NCBI GenBank assembly: GCA_037444305.1
Contig: JBBIMP010000031.1
Coordinates: forward strand, 1 to 64,000
Source: JBBIMP01 sp037444305
GTDB taxonomy: Bacteria > Acidobacteriota > UBA6911
DNA: 64,000 nt
Direction of reading: 5' to 3'
The position numbers and the translations under genes are program-made. Below the pieces are notes generated by a model. That model worked only from the letters and a program-made list of their open reading frames with translations. It was not told where the DNA came from and searched no databases. Every line of letters begins with the position of its first letter. Position 1 is the stretch's first letter. Of this stretch, positions 61,196-64,000 are shown piece after piece.

Positions 61196-62149
61196 ATGCT
61201 GCCAGATATTAAGAAGGCTTGGGGGGGGAAGATCAACGCGGTCACCATCGGCGCAACGGCAGCCGAGGGGGGCACGCGGGGCTACACGGTGCAGGTGGGA
61301 GGCTCGGCCACCCTGCCTTTCCTCAATTTCGAGGGGGAGACCGCTCGGCCCGTCATCGCCATGGAGATCTGGGATGTCTATCCCGAGGACTGGCCCGATG
61401 TCCTCAAGGAGCCGTTCGGCGATGCCCTGAAGGATCCGGTGGCGTGGGCCAAGAAGTGCATCGAGATGGGCGCTGACCTGATCTGCCTGCGCCTCATGGG
61501 GTGCAATCCGGACAGGGAGAACCGTCCGGTGGCCGATGCCGTCCGCGTGGTCAAGGCGCTGCTCGCGGGCATGCCTGCCCCGCTGATCATCTGGGGGTGC
61601 GGAAACGCCGAGAAGGACAACGAACTCTTCCCGGCGGTCGCGGAAGCCGCAGCCGGCGAAAACTGCCTCCTGGGAACCGCGACCGAGGACAATTACAAAA
61701 CCCTTACTGCGGTCTGCACCGCCTACAAACACAAGCTGATCGGTGAATCGCCCTGCGACGTGAACATAGCGAAGCAGGTGAACATCCTCGTGGCGGACAT
61801 GGGATTCCCGATGTCGGATATCGTCATCTACCCGACCAGCGGAGCGCTGGGCTACGGCCTCGAGTACATTTATTCCGTCATGGAGCGGGCCCGCCTTGCC
61901 GGTTTGAAGGGGGATGCGATGCTCGCCCAGCCGATGGTGAGCGACATAGGTATCGAGGTTTGGGGCGTCAAGGAAGCGCGGGTCACGGAAGCCGAAGTGC
62001 CGGAGTGGGGTTCCCAGAAGGAACGAGCTCCGCTGTGGGAGGCGGCCACCGCCGGCGTCTATTGCGCGGGAGGGGCCGACATGGTGATCCTACGCCATCC
62101 GCGCGCCGTGGAGACTGTGAAGAAAACGATCGCGGGGCTGGCCGGCTGA
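61196..62149 (+). CDS. acsD: Corrinoid iron-sulfur protein small subunit
   Basis: The 317-residue TIM-barrel subunit pairs with AcsC. It shows TRGYTVQVGGSATLPFLNFEG, RPVIAMEIWDVYPEDWP, ADLICLRLMGCNPDRENRP, PLIIWGCGNAEKDNELF, and IVIYPTSGALGYGLEYIYSVMERAR, the typical CdhD/AcsD sequence. GATAAGGGGGAATT gives a good ribosome binding site for ATG 61196. It is separated from the ATPase gene by 64 bases, which contain the inverted GGACC/GGTCC of a small hairpin. Confidence 0.96.
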   Translation: MLPDIKKAWGGKINAVTIGATAAEGGTRGYTVQVGGSATLPFLNFEGETARPVIAMEIWDVYPEDWPDVLKEPFGDALKDPVAWAKKCIEMGADLICLRLMGCNPDRENRPVADAVRVVKALLAGMPAPLIIWGCGNAEKDNELFPAVAEAAAGENCLLGTATEDNYKTLTAVCTAYKHKLIGESPCDVNIAKQVNILVADMGFPMSDIVIYPTSGALGYGLEYIYSVMERARLAGLKGDAMLAQPMVSDIGIEVWGVKEARVTEAEVPEWGSQKERAPLWEAATAGVYCAGGADMVILRHPRAVETVKKTIAGLAG

Positions 62150-62186
62150 CCGGCCGGTGCCTCCACATCATAAAAAGGGGATTATC

Positions 62187-62987
62187 ATGGGCATTATTCT
62201 GATAGGGGAACGCATTAACGGTTCGTTCAAGGATGTCGGCCGGGCCATCCAGGAGAAAGACGCCTCGGTCATCAAGGAGTGGGTCCAGAAACAGGAGGCC
62301 GGCGGCGCGAACTACCTGGATGTGAACATGGGCGCCGCCTCCCGCAAGACCGAGGACTGGGTCTGGCTGGTTAAGACCACGCTCGAATACACGAAGCTCC
62401 CGCTCTCGCTGGACTGCAACAAGGTGGAGATGTTCCGTCCCGCGCTGGAAGTCTGCCGGGAGATGGCGCCGGACAAGATCCATCTGCTGAACAGCACCAC
62501 CGCCGAGGACCACAGGCTCGGGCCGCTGGTGGAGATGGCCGCGGAATTCAATACCAGCCTGCTCGGTGTCGTCATGGATGAGCGCGGCAGCCCGCAGGAC
62601 GTGGACCGCAGAGTGGAATTGGGCGCCAAGATCTTCGGCGCCGCGTTCGAGGGCGGGCTTGAACCGGACCGGATTTTCCTGGATCCTATAGTCATGCCTG
62701 TGAAGTTCATGCAGGAGCAGGCCAAGAATGTGCTTGAGGCTATTCAGCAGTTCACTATGCTCTCGGATCCGCCTCCCCACATTTCAATCGGATTGAGCAA
62801 CGTCGCCTCGAAGACCACGGAGCGCAAGCTCATCAATCGGACCTTCCTGGTGATGGCCGTCGCCATGGGGCTCGATGCGGCGATCGTGGATGTCTGCGAC
62901 GAAGATCTGGTCAACGCCGTGGCAGCGGCGGAACTCGTGATGAATTATGAGATCTACAGCGACGGGTTCTTGAAGGCCCGTCAATAG
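62187..62987 (+). CDS. acsE: Methyltetrahydrofolate:corrinoid iron-sulfur protein methyltransferase
   Basis: AcsE moves the methyl group of methyltetrahydrofolate onto the cobalt of AcsCD, joining the methyl and carbonyl branches. The 266-residue pterin-binding TIM barrel has ILIGERINGSFKDVGRAIQ, GANYLDVNMGAA, LSLDCNKVEMFRPALEVC, FLDPIVMPVKFMQEQAKNVLEAIQ and SIGLSNVASKTTERKLINRTFLVMAV. ATG 62187 (after AAAAAGGGG) is chosen instead of an in-frame start ten codons upstream. The length agrees with known enzymes (about 262). Confidence 0.96.
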   Translation: MGIILIGERINGSFKDVGRAIQEKDASVIKEWVQKQEAGGANYLDVNMGAASRKTEDWVWLVKTTLEYTKLPLSLDCNKVEMFRPALEVCREMAPDKIHLLNSTTAEDHRLGPLVEMAAEFNTSLLGVVMDERGSPQDVDRRVELGAKIFGAAFEGGLEPDRIFLDPIVMPVKFMQEQAKNVLEAIQQFTMLSDPPPHISIGLSNVASKTTERKLINRTFLVMAVAMGLDAAIVDVCDEDLVNAVAAAELVMNYEIYSDGFLKARQ

Positions 62988-63056
62988 GCAAAGTGCCGTC
63001 GCCCCGGCCGCGAGGGCTTCCGCGCTGATTCTGTAATAACGAGAGGAGAGTTGGTA

Positions 63057-64000
63057 ATGAAAGAGAAAAGCTTCGACCAGGCCACAATGGATATGCTCCG
63101 CTATGCGGAGGAGAAGAAGTACGAGACCGTCTGGGACCGCTACGCGGACCAGTCGAAAAAGTGCACCTTCGGCACGCACGGCACGTGCTGCCGCATGTGC
63201 AACATGGGCCCCTGCCGCATTCACCCGTCCGGCAAGGATCCCAAGTGCGGCGTGTGCGGGGCGGATGCGGACTCCATCGTCGCGCGGAACCTTGCCCGGA
63301 TGATCGCGGCCGGAACGGCGGCCCACTCCGACCACGGCCGCGACGTCGTGGAAGCCCTGCGGCTGGCCTCGGAGGGCAAGGGCGGCTTCGGCATCAAGGA
63401 CCCGGTCAAGCTGCGCAGGCTGGCCAGCGAGTTCGGCCTGAAGGCGGACGGCAAGAGCGACTCGGAACTCGCCAAGGATTTGGCGGAGTTCGCCGGGAAG
63501 GTCTTCGGCCAGCAGGAAGGCGAACTCTTCCTCGTCAAGCGGGCGCCCGAGAAGCGGCAGGATACCTGGCGCAAGCTGGGCATCGTTCCCCGGGGGATCG
63601 ACCGTGAAGTCGTGGAGGTCATGCACCGGACCGCGATGGGCGTCGACGCCGACTACAAGAACATCCTGATGCACGGCATGCGGACGGCGCTGGCCGACGG
63701 CTGGGGCGGCTCGATGCTCGCCACCGACCTGCAGGACGTCCTGTTCAAGTCGCCCACGCCCGTCCGTTCGACCGTCAACCTCGGGGTGCTCAAGCGCGAC
63801 CAGGTCAATGTGGTGGTCCACGGGCACGAACCGGCGCTGTCGGAGATGATCGTCGCGGCGAGCCGTGAACCGGAAATGCTGAAGCTGGCCGAGGAAAAGG
63901 GCGCCAAGGGGATCATCGTCGCGGGCATCTGCTGCACCGCCAACGAGATCCTTTCGCGCCACGGCGTGCCCATCGCCGGGAACTTCCTGCAGCAGGAGCT
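63057..64000 (+). CDS. acsA: Carbon monoxide dehydrogenase catalytic subunit, 5' part
   Basis: The first 314 residues of a Ni-Fe CO dehydrogenase (AcsA/CooS) are visible; the gene continues past the window end. Cluster-binding Cys residues are at 36, 44, 45, 48, 53, 64 and 67 (KKCTFGTHGTCCRMCNMGPC, KCGVCGADADSIVARN), which hold the B- and D-clusters. GICCTANEILSRHGVPIAGNF begins the central Rossmann domain. It reduces CO2 to CO for AcsB. The start is ATG 63057 with GAGAGGAGAG upstream; the C-cluster ligands lie beyond the window. Confidence 0.96.
   Translation, partial: MKEKSFDQATMDMLRYAEEKKYETVWDRYADQSKKCTFGTHGTCCRMCNMGPCRIHPSGKDPKCGVCGADADSIVARNLARMIAAGTAAHSDHGRDVVEALRLASEGKGGFGIKDPVKLRRLASEFGLKADGKSDSELAKDLAEFAGKVFGQQEGELFLVKRAPEKRQDTWRKLGIVPRGIDREVVEVMHRTAMGVDADYKNILMHGMRTALADGWGGSMLATDLQDVLFKSPTPVRSTVNLGVLKRDQVNVVVHGHEPALSEMIVAASREPEMLKLAEEKGAKGIIVAGICCTANEILSRHGVPIAGNFLQQE

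Noticed and set aside
63057..64000. Truncated acsA as a sign of gene decay
   Set aside because: The frame is open to the last base of the window; the cut is the window edge.

Overview
The window is a high-GC chromosomal segment from a diderm bacterium. BamA, OmpH/Skp, LpxA, LpxI, Lol-type transport genes, TonB-dependent uptake and a Wzm/Wzt glycan exporter all point to an outer membrane with lipid A. Several gene types are common in Acidobacteriota: PadR followed by a permease-prefix membrane protein, a DUF5916 outer-membrane-type protein, and a receptor with a carboxypeptidase-regulatory-like N-terminus. The carbonyl-branch genes of the Wood-Ljungdahl pathway at the right end indicate an anaerobe. 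I infer an anaerobic member of Acidobacteriota; the phylum is an inference, the anaerobic metabolism is well supported.

Layout. 1-0.4 kb: a palindromic intergenic repeat and a decayed vapC. 0.4-16.5 kb, almost all on the minus strand: miaA, a small membrane ORF, a SpoIID/LytB lipoprotein, a TonB-type protein, an envelope cluster (Gfo/Idh oxidoreductase, lpxI, lpxA, fabZ, ompH, bamA, with no lpxD), clpC, and lolD with lolC/E. 16.6-19.1 kb: lysS, nusB, ribH. 19.1-24.0 kb: an accessory zone with a response-regulator tail, tandem repeats, a frameshifted DUF5916 gene, fragments of two dead genes, and one intact VapBC-type toxin-antitoxin pair. 24.2-27.4 kb: a DUF512 radical-SAM-like protein, pgsA and a DUF4388 protein. 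27.4-33.6 kb: a cobalamin-riboswitch-controlled corrinoid uptake operon. 33.6-38.7 kb: mtnA-tsaD and an acyl-CoA dehydrogenase, separated by repeats and gene fragments. 38.7-49.3 kb: a glycan assembly and export locus with glycosyltransferases, an unnamed two-module protein and the Wzm/Wzt ABC exporter. 49.3-52.4 kb: a PadR-membrane protein pair embedded in repeats and flanked by two copies of the pckG 3' end. 52.4-54.2 kb: GTP-dependent PEP carboxykinase. 54.5-64 kb: acsB, acsC, a corrinoid activator (acsV/RACo), a CooC-type ATPase, acsD, acsE and the 5' part of acsA, which runs off the window.

How the genes work together. The acs genes encode CO dehydrogenase/acetyl-CoA synthase, the corrinoid iron-sulfur protein, its methyltransferase, its reductive activator and a nickel-insertion ATPase. 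This machinery needs cobamide, and the riboswitch-controlled Btu operon 20 kb away could supply it. PEP carboxykinase next to the acs operon would connect C2/C3 and C4 carbon. The bam/lpx/lol genes build the outer membrane, and the 38.7-49.3 kb locus probably makes a surface glycan exported by Wzm/Wzt.

Intergenic DNA is rich in structure: at least five repeat families, several perfect inverted repeats, a leader transcript with its own terminator in front of acsB, and many truncated genes. No transposase, CRISPR array, rRNA or tRNA gene was recognised.
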